From NCBI GenBank assembly GCA_018262705.1, contig JADFDQ010000007.1, positions 1-64,000 of the forward strand: a stretch of DNA of 64,000 bases, read 5' to 3'. Positions within the stretch are counted from its first letter, which is position 1, and each line of letters opens with the position of its first letter. The notes below the pieces were generated by a model. The model was given only the letters and a program-made list of their open reading frames with translations, was not told the DNA's origin and ran no database searches. This document shows positions 44,459-54,344 of this stretch, one piece after another. The translations under genes were made by a program, and so were the position numbers. This DNA comes from Xanthomonas sp. (GTDB lineage: Bacteria > Pseudomonadota > Gammaproteobacteria > Xanthomonadales > Xanthomonadaceae).

Positions 44459-44707
44459 ATGCACATCATCATCTGGTTGATCATCGGCGGCATCATCGGC
44501 TGGCTGGCCAGCATCGTCATGAAGACGAACGCCCAGCAGGGCCTGATCCTCAATATCGTGGTCGGCATCGTCGGCTCGTGGCTTGGCGGCTGGCTGATCG
44601 CGCCGGTCATCGGCGGCAGCGGCATGATGGGCTATTTGTCGGCGTTTCTCGGTGCGGTTGTCCTGCTTGGGATCGCCAACCTGTTCCGGCGCGGCAAGGT
44701 GCGCTGA
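44459..44707 (+). CDS. GlsB/YeaQ/YmgE family membrane protein
   Basis: An 82-residue membrane protein of the transglycosylase-associated GlsB/YeaQ/YmgE family. Three helices are seen: IIWLIIGGIIGWLASIVM, LNIVVGIVGSWLGGWLI and FLGAVVLLGIANLF. Members are often induced by stress. The ATG at 44459 is preceded by the full-length AGGAGGTG ribosome site at 44446-44453, the strongest in the window, so it is probably highly translated. It is divergent from rsmG. Confidence 0.9.
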   Translation: MHIIIWLIIGGIIGWLASIVMKTNAQQGLILNIVVGIVGSWLGGWLIAPVIGGSGMMGYLSAFLGAVVLLGIANLFRRGKVR

Positions 44708-44762
44708 GGGCGGTTGCAGCACCCGCTGATAAAGGCTGGCGGACGTTGTCCGGAGCCACGAG

Positions 44763-44823
44763 TCGTCCTCAAGCCGGGACGAGGCTTGCCGAAGAGCGGG
44801 GCCCCGGCGTTCGCCGGGACGAC
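44763..44823. repeat. Diverged palindromic intergenic element (GTCGTCC type)
   Basis: The element begins GTCGTCCTCAAGCCGGGACG and ends with GTTCGCCGGGACGAC, giving complementary termini. It appears to be a diverged relative of the element at 6265-6366. It lies between the GlsB-like gene and the xthA gene. The rest of the 252-base gap (44708-44959) shows no other feature. Confidence 0.6.
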
Positions 44824-44959
44824 GGTTCAAGGCAGTTGTTCGCCATGTTGCCGTTGTTCCGCACGCTGAAAGAGCGGATCGTTTTCGTTCTGCAAATCCG
44901 TAGTCTTCCGCGTTGATCCGAGTCCAAAAAATGCTTGTGTTTTTACGGCACCGGCACGT

Positions 44960-45736
44960 CTACGCCGGAGCAATCTCCACGAATACCGGCGTGTGGTCGC
45001 TGGGGCGTTCCCACTGGCGCGGCGAGCGGTCGATGCCGGCGTCGATGACGTTATCTTTCAGCGCGTCGGACACCAGCGTCAGGTCGATGCGCAGCCCGAG
45101 GTTGCGGCGGAAGGCCGCCTGCCGGTAATCCCACCAGCTGAACACGTTGGCTTCGTCGCTGCGCAGCCGCAGCCCGTCGTGCAAACCCAGTGCCAGCAAG
45201 CGTTGATAGGCCATGCGCTCGGCGGTCGAGGTCAGGATGTGGTCCTCGTTCCACGTGGCCGGATCGTGCACGTCGCGGTCGTCCGGCGCGATATTGAAAT
45301 CGCCCAGCACCACCAGCTTCGGGTGCGTCTTGATCTCGTCGGCCAGCCAGCCGTGCACCGCGTCCAGCCAGCGCAGTTTGTAGCCGTATTTGTCGGTGCC
45401 AATGTCCTGGCCGTTGACCACGTAGAGGTTGACGATGCGGATGCCGTTGACCGTGGCGGCGATGGCGCGCGCCTGCGGGTCGTCGAAGCCGGGAATGCCG
45501 GCCTGCACGTCGGTTGGCGCATGCCCGCGGGTGATGAGTGCCACGCCGTTGTAGGTCTTCTGACCGTGGAACACGCTGCGGTAGCCCAGTTCGGCCAGCG
45601 CGGTGTCGGGAAAACGGTGGTCTTCGAGCTTGGTTTCCTGCAGCCCCACCGCGTCCGGCTGGAATTCCTTTAGCCACTGAAGAACGTGCGGCAGCCGCGC
45701 ATTGAGGGAGTTGACGTTCCAGCTGGCGATTTTCAT
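44960..45736 (-). CDS. xthA: Exodeoxyribonuclease III (AP endonuclease)
   Basis: A 258-residue endonuclease/exonuclease/phosphatase-fold enzyme that cuts abasic sites and trims 3' blocks. The N-terminus MKIASWNVNSLNARLPHVLQ with N7 and the metal-binding E34 in GLQETK are diagnostic. Further landmarks are YVVNGQDIGTDKY, VVLGDFNIAPDDRDVHDP and SDHTPVFVEI with the catalytic His. The ATG at 45736 overlaps the queG stop (ATGA), so the pair is translationally coupled. Confidence 0.95.
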   Translation of the reverse strand: MKIASWNVNSLNARLPHVLQWLKEFQPDAVGLQETKLEDHRFPDTALAELGYRSVFHGQKTYNGVALITRGHAPTDVQAGIPGFDDPQARAIAATVNGIRIVNLYVVNGQDIGTDKYGYKLRWLDAVHGWLADEIKTHPKLVVLGDFNIAPDDRDVHDPATWNEDHILTSTAERMAYQRLLALGLHDGLRLRSDEANVFSWWDYRQAAFRRNLGLRIDLTLVSDALKDNVIDAGIDRSPRQWERPSDHTPVFVEIAPA

Positions 45737-46830
45737 GGGCTGTTTTCCTGATCGGCGGCGCATTTCCCTTCCTGCCGCGCCAGCGCCCATGCCACGTGTT
45801 CGCGCACGATCTCGGAAGGGTGGTCGGCGCGTGACTGCAGCGCAGACACGACTTCGGGCGTGTGCTTGGCGTTGCCCAGCGCAATGGCGATGTTGCGCAA
45901 CCAGCTTTCGAAGCCGGCGCGACGGATCGCCATGCCTTCGGTCTTTTCGAGATAGGTGGCTTCATTCCACGCAAACAGCTCGACCAGCTTGACGTGGCCG
46001 AGGCGGTGGCGCGGGGCGAAGTCGGCCTCGATGGTCACCTTGGCGAACTTGTTCCACGGGCAGACCAGCTGGCAATCGTCGCAGCCGAAGATGCGGTTGC
46101 CCATCAGCGGGCGCAGATCGGCGTCGATCGAGCCCTTGTGTTCGATGGTGAGGTAGGTGATGCAGCGGCGGGCGTCGAGCTTGTAGGGCGCGACGATGGC
46201 GCCGGTCGGACAGACGTCGATGCAGCGGGTGCAGGTGCCGCAGTAGTCTTCGACCGGCGCATCGACCGGCAGCGGCAGGTCGGTAAGGATTTCGCCGAGA
46301 AAGAAATAGGAACCGCCGCTGCGCGACAGGGTGATCGTGTGCTTGCCGCGCCAGCCGACCCCGGCCTTCTGCGCCAGCGGCTTTTCCATGATCGGGGCGG
46401 AATCGCAGAACACGCGGTAGCCGAACGGGCCGACCTCGGACTGGATGCGTTCGACGAATTTCTGCAGTCGCTTGCGAATCACCTTGTGGTAGTCGCGGCC
46501 CAGCGCGTAGCGCGAGATGTAGGCCAGGCTGTCGTCGCGCAGCACGTCCCAGCTGTCCTTGATATCGGGCTGGGCGTAGTCCATGCGCACGCTGATGACG
46601 CGCAGGGTGCCGGGATGGAGTTCGTCGGGATGGGTGCGCATGCGGGCGCGGTCGGCCATCCAGCGCATGTCGCCATGGTGACCGGCGTCGAGGTATTCCT
46701 GCAGCCCTTCGGCGGCTTCGCTCAGATCGATGTCGGTGATGCCGGCGTCGGCAAAACCGAAGTCGTGCGCCCAGCGCTTAATGTCGGCGGCGAGCTGCGC
46801 ATAGTCGATCGGGGCCGGTGCATCGGACAT
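45733..46830 (-). CDS. queG: Epoxyqueuosine reductase QueG
   Basis: A 365-residue cobalamin- and iron-sulfur-dependent enzyme performing the last step of queuosine synthesis in tRNA. Two [4Fe-4S] clusters are indicated by Cys 197, 200, 203, 207 (CGTCTRCIDVCP) and by Cys 250, 253, 257 with C223. The N-terminal cobalamin-binding domain includes HGDMRWMADR and FCDSAPIMEKPLA with D143. A C-terminal HEAT-like tail follows. Length is normal. Confidence 0.96.
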   Translation of the reverse strand: MSDAPAPIDYAQLAADIKRWAHDFGFADAGITDIDLSEAAEGLQEYLDAGHHGDMRWMADRARMRTHPDELHPGTLRVISVRMDYAQPDIKDSWDVLRDDSLAYISRYALGRDYHKVIRKRLQKFVERIQSEVGPFGYRVFCDSAPIMEKPLAQKAGVGWRGKHTITLSRSGGSYFFLGEILTDLPLPVDAPVEDYCGTCTRCIDVCPTGAIVAPYKLDARRCITYLTIEHKGSIDADLRPLMGNRIFGCDDCQLVCPWNKFAKVTIEADFAPRHRLGHVKLVELFAWNEATYLEKTEGMAIRRAGFESWLRNIAIALGNAKHTPEVVSALQSRADHPSEIVREHVAWALARQEGKCAADQENSP

Positions 46831-46864
46831 GCGCGTATTTTAGAGAAGATGTCGAATCGCCATC

Positions 46865-46944
46865 GTTATCCCCGCGAAGGCGAGGATGCATGGACGTTAA
46901 CCTGTTGAAACGAAGTCCACGGGATCCCGCCTTTGCGGGGGTGA
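46865..46944. repeat. Palindromic intergenic element (ATCCCCGC family)
   Basis: About 80 bases with inverted outer arms (GTTATCCCCGCGAAGG and CCTTTGCGGGGGTGAT) and inverted inner arms (TGGAC near 46891 and GTCCA near 46915). It lies in the 187-base gap between queG and the aldehyde dehydrogenase gene. Same class as 6265-6366, somewhat diverged. Confidence 0.8.
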
Positions 46945-47017
46945 TGGGCAAAGCAAAACCATGCTCGGAGGTAAGCGGAGGCGCGTTCGGCGTGCGCCCC
47001 GGCTTGCCGGTGGTTGC

Positions 47018-48430
47018 TCAGCGCACGATCAGATCGATCAGCCACTTCGCCTTCGAATACGGCGGCTTGAGCATGTCGCCGCCGGTGAATCCGGACTGCC
47101 AGAACACCGGCAGGCGCTTGCTCAGGGCGTCGAAGCCGGCGCGGGCGTGGTAGGCGCCCATGCCGCTGGCGCCGACGCCGCCGAACGGCAGCGAGGTGAT
47201 CGCGAAGTGGAACAGGGTGTCGTTGACCGACACGCCGCCGGCGAGGGTTTCGTTGAGCACGCGCTCGACCGTGGCGCGGCTGTTGCTGAACGGGTACAGC
47301 GCCAGCGGACGGTCGTGCGCGTTGATGTAGGCGATGGCGTCGTCGAGCGTGCGGTAGCCCTTGATCGGCAGGATCGGGCCGAATATTTCATCGCGCATCG
47401 CCAGCGCGTCGTCCGGCGGATCCAGCAGCAGGGTCGGCGGCAGCAGGCGCTGGTTGGGATCGGGCAGGCCGGCCAGCGTCACCCGTTCGACCTTTCGGTC
47501 GCGGGCGTCGTCGAGATAGCCGCGCAGACGCGCGTACTGGCCGGCGTTGATGATGCGGGTGTAGTCGTCGAGGTTGTCGAATTTTTCGCCGTAGCGCGCG
47601 TGGACTTCCTTGCGCAGCGCCGCCACCAGCGCGTCGCGCTTGGGCTTGGGCACCAGCACGTAGTCGGGCGCGATGCAAGTCTGGCCGCAATTGAACCATT
47701 TGCCGGTGGCGATGCGCGCGGCGGCCTTTTCGATCGGATAGTCGTCGCAGATCAGCGCCGGCGACTTGCCGCCCAGTTCCAGCGTCACCGGCGTCAGGTG
47801 CACCGCCGCCGCCGCCATCACCTTGCGGCCGACCGCGGTCGATCCGGTGAAAACGAGGTGGTCGAACGGCAGCGCCGAAAACGCCGCGCCGATATTGGCG
47901 TCGCCGATGGCGACGGAAACGCGGTCTTCCGGAAACACGCCGTTCAGCAAGTCGCGCAGGAAGGCGCTGGTGCGCGGGGTGTGTTCGGACGGCTTGAGAT
48001 AGACGTGGTTGCCGGCGGCGATCGCGGTGGCCAGCGGAATCAGCGCCAGGTTCACCGGGTAATTCCACGGCGAGATGACCCCGACCACGCCCAGCGGCAC
48101 CGCGCGCACTTGCGCGCTGCCGGGCCAGAACCGCCAGCCCACGCCGGCCCGCTGCGGGCGCATCCAGTGCTTGAGATGCTTGAGCAGGTGGTCGATGTCG
48201 CTGAGCGCGGTCATGCCGTCGGCGATCCGGGTTTCGTCCAGCGAGCGGTGGCCAAAGTCGCTGGCCACGATCCGCGCCATTTCGTCGAGCCGGCGCCTGA
48301 GGTTGGCGCGCAGCCGGCTCAGGTCGTCGTGGCGCTGACGATAATCGGGTTTGCGCGCCTGCCAGGCCGCACGCAGGCGGTCGAGGGTGGGTTGCAGGTC
48401 GGCAATCCGGGTGGCGTTGACTTGATTCAT
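47018..48430 (-). CDS. Coniferyl aldehyde dehydrogenase-like NAD(P)-dependent aldehyde dehydrogenase
   Basis: A 470-residue ALDH superfamily enzyme. Catalytic residues are E218 in TLELGGKSPA and C252 in FNCGQTCIAPD; the cofactor loop is FTGSTAVGRKV. The PWNYPVNLALIPL segment and overall length resemble class 3-like and coniferyl aldehyde dehydrogenases (CalB type). The actual substrate may be other hydrophobic aldehydes. The ATG at 48430 is chosen because the gene upstream is divergent with a gap of only 38 bases. Confidence 0.88.
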   Translation of the reverse strand: MNQVNATRIADLQPTLDRLRAAWQARKPDYRQRHDDLSRLRANLRRRLDEMARIVASDFGHRSLDETRIADGMTALSDIDHLLKHLKHWMRPQRAGVGWRFWPGSAQVRAVPLGVVGVISPWNYPVNLALIPLATAIAAGNHVYLKPSEHTPRTSAFLRDLLNGVFPEDRVSVAIGDANIGAAFSALPFDHLVFTGSTAVGRKVMAAAAVHLTPVTLELGGKSPALICDDYPIEKAAARIATGKWFNCGQTCIAPDYVLVPKPKRDALVAALRKEVHARYGEKFDNLDDYTRIINAGQYARLRGYLDDARDRKVERVTLAGLPDPNQRLLPPTLLLDPPDDALAMRDEIFGPILPIKGYRTLDDAIAYINAHDRPLALYPFSNSRATVERVLNETLAGGVSVNDTLFHFAITSLPFGGVGASGMGAYHARAGFDALSKRLPVFWQSGFTGGDMLKPPYSKAKWLIDLIVR

Positions 48431-48468
48431 ACGACGCAGTTTAGTGGTCTGCAGGCTAGAATCCAGTG

Positions 48469-49020
48469 ATGTCGACAAGACTATATCGCGACCAGCGTCC
48501 AACCCTCGGGCAGCGCGTTTACATCGACCCGCTGGCGCTGGTCGTTGGCGACGTGGTGCTGGGCGAGGACGTGTCGGTCTGGCCGTTTACCGTGATCCGT
48601 GGCGATGTCAATTTCATCCGCATCGGCGACCGCAGCAACGTGCAGGACGGTACCGTGATCCACGTCAGCCACGATGGCCCGCACGCCAAACGGGGAGGCT
48701 TTGCCACCCGCATCGGCAGTGACGTCACCATCGGCCACAAGGCGATCATCCACGCCTGCACCCTCGAGGACGCGGTGCTGATCGGCATGGGCGCGGTCGT
48801 GCTGGACGGTGCGGTGGTGAAAAAGCACGGGTTCGTCGGCGCCGGCGCGCTGGTGCCGCCGGGCAAGGTGGTGGGCGAAGGCGAGCTGTGGGTGGGCAAC
48901 CCGGCGAAGAAAGTGCGGGTATTGAGCGACGCCGAAATCGAAGCCCTGTACTACAGCGCCGGCCATTACGTGCGACTGAAAGACGATTATCTGGCCGGCG
49001 TTGCCGCGCGCGGATGCTAG
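48469..49020 (+). CDS. Gamma-class carbonic anhydrase family protein (YrdA-like)
   Basis: A 183-residue left-handed beta-helix protein with hexapeptide repeats (VGDVVLGEDVSVWPFTVIRG). The metal-ligand histidines are in IHVSHDGPH and TIGHKAIIHAC. Family members have carbonic anhydrase-like folds; activity varies. The ATG at 48469 follows a GTG in frame. It is the first gene of the seven-gene operon ending with DUF58; its stop overlaps the RDD start. Confidence 0.9.
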   Translation: MSTRLYRDQRPTLGQRVYIDPLALVVGDVVLGEDVSVWPFTVIRGDVNFIRIGDRSNVQDGTVIHVSHDGPHAKRGGFATRIGSDVTIGHKAIIHACTLEDAVLIGMGAVVLDGAVVKKHGFVGAGALVPPGKVVGEGELWVGNPAKKVRVLSDAEIEALYYSAGHYVRLKDDYLAGVAARGC

Positions 49021-49694
49021 ACACCGTCCGTACCGTCGATACCCCCGAAGGGATCGCCCTGCGTCTGCCCGCCGCCGGGCCGATGCCGCGCGCGCTGGCC
49101 TGGGGCATCGATCTGGCGATCCGGCTGGCCGTGCTTTGGGTGTTTTCGATGTTCCTCGCCTTTGCTGGAAAGTCCGGCATGGGGCTGTATCTGGTGCTGC
49201 TGTTTATCGTGTTCTGGGGCTACCCGATCCTGTGCGAGGGACTGTTCAACGGGCAGACGCCCGGCAAGCGCGCGCTCGGGCTGCGGGTGGTGGCCGGCGA
49301 CGGCGCGCCGATCGGCTGGATCGCCTCGATCGTGCGCAACCTGATGCGCACCGTGGACATGCTGCCCTTCGGCTACGCCTGCGGGCTGGTGTCCTGCCTG
49401 GCCGACCCATACGGGCGGCGGCTGGGCGATCTGGTGGCGGGCACCTTGGTCGTGCACGTGCATCCGATCCAAGCGCTGCCGGCCATGGCCGTGGGCGAGC
49501 TGCAGGCGCCGCAGGTCGCCCTGCGCCCCGTGGATCAGGTGGCGGTGCTCGCCTTTTTCGAACGCGCGCCGCGGCTGACGCCCGAACGGCAGATGGAGCT
49601 GGCCGATCTGGTGGCGCCGGTGACCGGCGCGCGGCGCGAAGCCGGGGTGGCGCGGCTGTTTGGCATCGCGCGCTGGATGCTTGGGCAGGACTGA
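49014..49694 (+). CDS. RDD family membrane protein
   Basis: A 226-residue RDD protein with three to four helices. The landmarks are MPRALAWGIDLAIRLAVLWV, the segment CEGLFNGQTPGKRALGLRVV and DPYGRRLGDLVAGTLVV. A soluble C-terminal tail of about 75 residues follows. The ATG at 49014 lies inside the end of the carbonic anhydrase gene (7-base overlap). RDD proteins of this operon type accompany SpoIIM, MoxR and DUF58 genes widely. Confidence 0.9.
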   Translation: MLDTVRTVDTPEGIALRLPAAGPMPRALAWGIDLAIRLAVLWVFSMFLAFAGKSGMGLYLVLLFIVFWGYPILCEGLFNGQTPGKRALGLRVVAGDGAPIGWIASIVRNLMRTVDMLPFGYACGLVSCLADPYGRRLGDLVAGTLVVHVHPIQALPAMAVGELQAPQVALRPVDQVAVLAFFERAPRLTPERQMELADLVAPVTGARREAGVARLFGIARWMLGQD

Positions 49695-49701
49695 GGGCAC
49701 G

Positions 49702-50694
49702 ATGCGACAGGAACAGTTCATCGCGCAGCACCAGACGGAATGGGCCGAGCTTGAGCGCTGGCTGGACGCCCGCGCCGCGCGGCCGCGCAAGGCGCGCGCC
49801 GACATTCACTGGCGCGGCCTGGCCGATGCCGAGTTGCCGGCCAGGTACCGGCGGCTGGCGCGCCAGCTCGGGTTGGCGCGACGGCGCGGCTACAGCCCGT
49901 ACCTGCAAGAACGCCTGCAAACGCTGGTGCAGCGTGGCCACGACGTCTTCTATCGGCCGCCGCTGCCGCGCTGGCAGCGCGTCTTCGAGTTTTTTCTCGC
50001 CGACTTCCCGCGTCTGGTGCGCGCCGAGGCGGGCGTGATGTGGGCCTCGCTGCTGCTGTTCGTGGTGCCGCTGGCGGCCAGCTTCGTGGCTTTGCAATTT
50101 CATCCGGAGCTCATCCACACCCTGATGCCGCCGCAGCAGGTGGCGCAGTGGGAGGAAATGTATTCCAAGGCCGCTGAAAAGCTGGGCCGCGATTCCGGCA
50201 GCGATCTGGCGATGTTCGGTTTCTACATCTTCAACAACATCGGCATCGGGCTGCGCACCTATGCCAGCGGGCTGCTGGCCGGGATCGGTCCGGTGCTGAC
50301 CATCGCGTTCAATGGGGTGATGATCGGGATGGTGGCCGGCCATCTGCAGAACGTCGGGCTGGGCGATCCGTTCTGGCGCTTCGCGTGCGGGCACGCGGCG
50401 TTCGAGCTGACGGCCATTGTCATTTCGGGGGGCGCTGGTTTGAGGTTGAGTCTCGCGCTGCTGGCACCGGGACGGCGTGGCCGGGTCAATGCGCTGATCG
50501 AAGACGGCCGCCGCGGCGCGCAGCTGTGCTTGGGCGTGTTCGTGATGCTGGTGATCGCGGCCTTCATCGAAGCGTTCTGGTCGTCGCTCGGCTGGATGCC
50601 CGCCGGGGTGAAATACGGTGTCGCCGCGGTGCTGTGGGTGCTGGTGCTGACGTGGCTGGCGCTGGGCGGGAGGGATCGCGATGCGCCTCGATGA
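49702..50694 (+). CDS. SpoIIM (DUF95) family membrane protein
   Basis: A 330-residue protein. A soluble charged N-terminal part of about 110 residues precedes several membrane helices (VMWASLLLFVVPLAASFVAL, FNNIGIGLRTYASGLLAGIG, CGHAAFELTAIVISGGAGL). These match the stage II sporulation protein M-like fold, used here outside sporulation. The ATG at 49702 has a GAGGGCACG upstream. It overlaps the following gene by 14 bases. Confidence 0.88.
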   Translation: MRQEQFIAQHQTEWAELERWLDARAARPRKARADIHWRGLADAELPARYRRLARQLGLARRRGYSPYLQERLQTLVQRGHDVFYRPPLPRWQRVFEFFLADFPRLVRAEAGVMWASLLLFVVPLAASFVALQFHPELIHTLMPPQQVAQWEEMYSKAAEKLGRDSGSDLAMFGFYIFNNIGIGLRTYASGLLAGIGPVLTIAFNGVMIGMVAGHLQNVGLGDPFWRFACGHAAFELTAIVISGGAGLRLSLALLAPGRRGRVNALIEDGRRGAQLCLGVFVMLVIAAFIEAFWSSLGWMPAGVKYGVAAVLWVLVLTWLALGGRDRDAPR

Positions 50695-52228
50695 GCTGAG
50701 CGTCGAGCTGCGCCCGCGCACGCCGTGGGAGGCGGTGGAGCTGGGCACGGCGCTGGTGCGCAGCCACGCCGGAGCGATCTGGCGGCCGTGGCTGGCGCTG
50801 ACGTTTGCCGTGTTTGCGGTCATCAACGCGGTGCTGTGGCCGCTGGATGCGCTGTGGCTCGCGCCGTTCGTCCTGTGGTGGCTCAAACCACTGTTCGACC
50901 GGATCCCGCTGTACGTCATTTCGCGCGCGGTGTTCGGGCCGGCGCCCAAGCCGCGGGAAACGCTGCGGGCCACCCACGGCTGGGGGCTGAAGACGATGGC
51001 CGGCCATCTGCTGTGGCGGCGGCTGAGCCCGGTACGGTCGTTGAATCTGCCGATTGATCTGCTCGAAGGCGGCGACCGTGCAGCAGAGCGCCGACGCGTG
51101 GTTGGCGGCGGCGTGCGCGGCACCGCGGCGCTGGTGACGCTGGTGTGCGCGAATTTCGAAGCGGTGCTGGTGTTTGCCGCCTATGTGCTGGCGATGCTGT
51201 TCGTTCCGGTCGAACTGTTTTCGGAAGCCATGCGCGCGGCGTGGGAGCTGTTGTCGCAGGATCCGCCGCGCTGGGTGCAATTGCTCGGCAATCTGGTGCT
51301 GTGGGCGGCGATGAGCGTGATCGAACCGTTCTACGTCGGCGCCGGATTTGGGCTGTATCTGGATCGGCGCACGCGGATTGAAGCCTGGGACGTCGAAATC
51401 GCGTTCCGCCGTCTCGGCGCGCGCCTGCGCAAGGCCAGCGTGTTGCTGCTGTGCGTGGTGATGCTGGCGTTGAGCGCGCCGACGCTGGCGCAGGACGCAT
51501 CGCCCCCCGGGGATGACGACGCCCCGGAACCGGCGCAGGTGCAGGCCCAGCCCGCGCCGAAGTTGTCCGACGTGTTCGGCACGGTCGACGACGACCCGGG
51601 ATTTGTCGATGCGGCCAGACGCGCGGCGCAGGATCCGCAGCTCAATCCGACGCAGACCGTGACCGAGTGGGTGCCGAACAAGCTCGGCGAAATAAGTTCG
51701 CAAGCGACGCCGGAGTGGCTGCTCAATCTGGCCAAAGAGCTGTCGAAAATCATCGGCTTGATCGCCGAGTACGGCCTGTGGATCCTCGTTGCCGCATTGG
51801 TTGTCGTCCTTGTCCTGACCCGTCGCAGCTGGCTGCCGTGGCTGCGGGATTTGCGGGTGCCTCGGATCGATCGGCCCTCGCCCATCGAACGCGAAGCGCA
51901 GGTCGAAGCCGAGCCGCTGCCTTTGGACGTCATGGCCCGCGCCCGCGCGCTGTGGACGCAAGGTCAGTCGCGACAGGCGCTGTCGCTGCTGTACCGCGCC
52001 AGCGTCGCGGCGATGACGGATCAGACCGGCGCATTGCTGGTGCCCGGCGCCACCGAATCGGAATGCCTGCGCGCCTCGCGCGCGCTGGCCGATGCTGAAG
52101 ACCGCGCCGCGTTTGCGCGCATGGTGCGCATCTGGCAGTACGCCGCTTACGCCGAGCGGCTGCCGGGTGCCGAGGATTTCGAATCGCTGCTGGTGCTGCT
52201 GGGCCGGCGCTTCGGGTGGGCGGCATGA
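50681..52228 (+). CDS. DUF4129 domain membrane protein
   Basis: A 515-residue protein. The N-terminal half has several hydrophobic helices. A hydrophobic stretch near residues 248-268 (SVLLLCVVMLALSAPTLAQD) followed by a disordered region resembles an internal signal-anchor. Another helix lies at about 355-378 (LWILVAALVVVLVL). The C-terminal 95 residues match DUF4129 (RALWTQGQSRQALSLLYRAS). Function unknown; companion of MoxR and DUF58. The end overlaps the DUF4350 start. Confidence 0.82.
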   Translation: MRLDELSVELRPRTPWEAVELGTALVRSHAGAIWRPWLALTFAVFAVINAVLWPLDALWLAPFVLWWLKPLFDRIPLYVISRAVFGPAPKPRETLRATHGWGLKTMAGHLLWRRLSPVRSLNLPIDLLEGGDRAAERRRVVGGGVRGTAALVTLVCANFEAVLVFAAYVLAMLFVPVELFSEAMRAAWELLSQDPPRWVQLLGNLVLWAAMSVIEPFYVGAGFGLYLDRRTRIEAWDVEIAFRRLGARLRKASVLLLCVVMLALSAPTLAQDASPPGDDDAPEPAQVQAQPAPKLSDVFGTVDDDPGFVDAARRAAQDPQLNPTQTVTEWVPNKLGEISSQATPEWLLNLAKELSKIIGLIAEYGLWILVAALVVVLVLTRRSWLPWLRDLRVPRIDRPSPIEREAQVEAEPLPLDVMARARALWTQGQSRQALSLLYRASVAAMTDQTGALLVPGATESECLRASRALADAEDRAAFARMVRIWQYAAYAERLPGAEDFESLLVLLGRRFGWAA

Positions 52229-53351
52229 ATCGCGCAGGAAAAATCGCGGTGTGGTTGGGCTCCGGCCTGCTGGTGGCGCTGGTGGTGGCGTGGTTCCTGC
52301 TCAGCTTCCACCGCGAGTCGCGTACGGTGGATCTGCCGCCGCGCGGCGAGGCCGGCTTCAATCCGCTGTATGCGTTGAAAATTGCGCTGCGCGAGGACGG
52401 CCAGACGGTGGTTTCGCGCCAGCGTCTGTCGCTGGATTCGGTGGCGCTGGGGCGGCGCGATACGGTGGTGCTCAACGGCGATCCGCGCACGCTGTCGGCC
52501 CACGATCTGGATCGGTTGTTCGCGTTTGTCGAAAACGGCGGCCATCTGATCTTGCAGTTGCCGGAATGGGCCGAGGCGAGCAAGGCGTCCGCCGCGCAGG
52601 ATCTGTCCGAACACCTTCCGATCCGGCCGGCGCTCGTCGAGCCTGATTGCATGCGCCTGCGGTGGCCCGGGGATGAACACGACGCCCTGCAGTTCTGCGG
52701 CGATCCGCGCTTTGCACTGAAGGACGCCCCGAAGCTGCTGGCGCGCTGGCAAGACGCGAGGGGCGGCTACGTCTATGCGCGATTCCCGGTCGGGGAAGGC
52801 AGCGTGGACCTGCTGTCGAGCTTCGAGATGCTGGACAACCGCGGCATGCAGACTCCGCGCAACGTGCCGTTCGTGCGCCAGTTGCTCGCACCGAACTGGA
52901 ATGCAGGCAGCGTGCACCTGGTCTATTCGGCCGATGTGCCGCCGCTGTGGCGCTGGCTGCTGGAGCACGGCTGGCGCGCATTGCTGCCCGCCTTCCTGGG
53001 CCTACTGCTGTGGCTGTGGCTGCGTGCGCAGCGCTTCGGTCCGCTGCTGCCGGCGCCGCTCAAACCGCGCCGCGCCCTGCTCGAACACGTTGAGGCCAGC
53101 GGCGAACACCTGCTGCGCTACGGCCAGCTCGGCGTATTGCACCGCGCCTTGCTGGGCAACGTGCAGGAGCGCTTGCGTCGCCGCGATCCACTGGCCGCCG
53201 CCCAGGAAGGCGACACCCAAGCCAGCCTGATCGCCGCCCGCAGCGGCCTGCCTGCCGCTGAAGTTCGCGCGGCGCTGGACACCCGCCCGCCGCGCGACCC
53301 GCACGACTTCCGCCACCGCATCGCCCGATTGCTTGAACTGAGGAAACGACT

Positions 53352-53355
<4 letters not shown>
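52225..53355 (+). CDS. DUF4350 domain membrane protein
   Basis: A 376-residue protein with one N-terminal helix (VWLGSGLLVALVVAWFLLSF) and another at about residues 244-262 (ALLPAFLGLLLWLWL). Between them lies an alpha/beta GATase-like domain (ENGGHLILQLPEWAEA). The C-terminal cytosolic part is helical. The ATG at 52225 overlaps the upstream stop (ATGA); its own stop overlaps MoxR. Typical DUF4350 protein of MoxR operons. Confidence 0.82.

Positions 53356-54340
<985 letters not shown>

Positions 54341-54344
<4 letters not shown>

Noticed and set aside
45247-45260. parS-like sequence GTTCCACGTGGCC within xthA
   Set aside because: Only the left arm and CACGTG core match; the right arm fails and it lies in coding sequence under codon constraint.
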